Source of the DNA: Chryseobacterium aureum
GTDB taxonomy: Bacteria; Bacteroidota; Bacteroidia; Flavobacteriales; Weeksellaceae
Direction of reading: 5' to 3'
DNA length: 64,000 nucleotides
NCBI RefSeq assembly: GCF_003971235.1
Contig: NZ_CP034661.1
Location: 1,302,001 to 1,366,000, forward strand
In this document: positions 63,874 through 64,000 of the stretch, one piece after another
Numbering within the stretch: position 1 is the stretch's first letter
How the letters are laid out: each line of letters opens with the position of its first letter
Notes under the pieces: generated by a model
Told to the model about the DNA's origin: nothing
What the model saw: the letters and a program-made list of their open reading frames with translations, nothing else
Database searches by the model: none
Made by a program: the position numbers and the translations under genes

Positions 63874-64000
63874 TTAATTGGGCTCAGCCGTTTTCTTTTC
63901 TCTTTTTCTCTGAAGAATAAGATGGGCGGCATCCAGCATTTTAACCGTATGAATGTAGGGCATCACAATATTCTTTTCCGGCAGATTTTCATAGACCCCC
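63874..64000 (-). CDS. C-terminal end of a protein, cut by window edge
   Basis: The last 41 codons of a minus-strand gene, reading GVYENLPEKNIVMPYIHTVK and then a helical, basic end (ILQRKREKK), before TAA at 63876-63874. Too little is present to name a family. Confidence 0.5.
   Translation of the reverse strand, partial: GVYENLPEKNIVMPYIHTVKMLDAAHLILQRKREKKTAEPN

Noticed and set aside
1-64000. CRISPR arrays, rRNA genes, retrons, prophage structural genes
   Set aside because: I looked for regular repeat-spacer arrays, rRNA sequence, reverse transcriptases and capsid or tail genes and saw none.

Overview
The window looks like a chromosome segment of a flavobacterium close to Chryseobacterium. 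The evidence is low G+C, Bacteroidetes-type promoters (TAnnTTTG), weak Shine-Dalgarno signals, a type IX secretion sorting domain, DUF6443/DUF5977-type RHS proteins and a Chryseobacterium-style double-glycine bacteriocin leader. Genus assignment is inference; I ran no search.

Left core (1-11.5 kb): a large alpha-2-macroglobulin-like protein cut by the window edge, a divergent UbiA-like membrane protein, recF with a short exported protein and a DUF721/DciA-like protein, a small cysteine-rich bacteriocin-like peptide, a Gcr-type membrane 'recombinase', mtgA, and a lipoprotein for iron-complex or cobalamin uptake. A tRNA-Arg(ACG) gene closes this part.

Integrated island (11.54-34.24 kb): a 15-bp repeat of the tRNA-Arg 3' end recurs at 34226-34240, just inside a tyrosine integrase gene. 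The roughly 22.7 kb between the repeats is more A+T-rich and holds ardA, a polymorphic-toxin-like RHS operon (T9SS protein, two RHS genes, two toxin-tip/lipoprotein cassettes), two identical IS3-family copies in inverted orientation that break both RHS genes, a GHKL-ATPase with a nuclease-like C-terminus (candidate defence gene), a BT4734/VirE-type replication protein, a helix-turn-helix protein and the integrase. I found no relaxase or conjugation genes. The probable ancestral terminator of the tRNA gene now sits at 34254, beyond the island.

Right core (34.3-64 kb): a GH30 glycosidase; a cluster of aldo/keto reductases, SDR enzymes and an exported cupin-like protein with three AraC regulators, where two promoters share the same AraC-like operator at the same distance from the -7 box; a cold-shock protein; two decayed gene remnants; GNAT, enoyl-CoA hydratase and AraC genes; a photolyase-centred cluster (TetR, ABC1 kinase, DUF2256, CRY-DASH, a PhrB-like photolyase lacking the Fe-S cysteines, TIGR03643, SDR, MarR); a PIG-L / 34-residue membrane peptide / SSS symporter / DUF2911 operon; and a cell-surface-type exported protein.

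The observations most worth following are the shared AraC operator, the cluster-less PhrB-like photolyase, the GHKL-nuclease gene, the duplicated toxin-tip/lipoprotein cassettes, a putative structured 5' leader at 27513-27630, and a motif-rich non-coding region at 12.4-13.05 kb.
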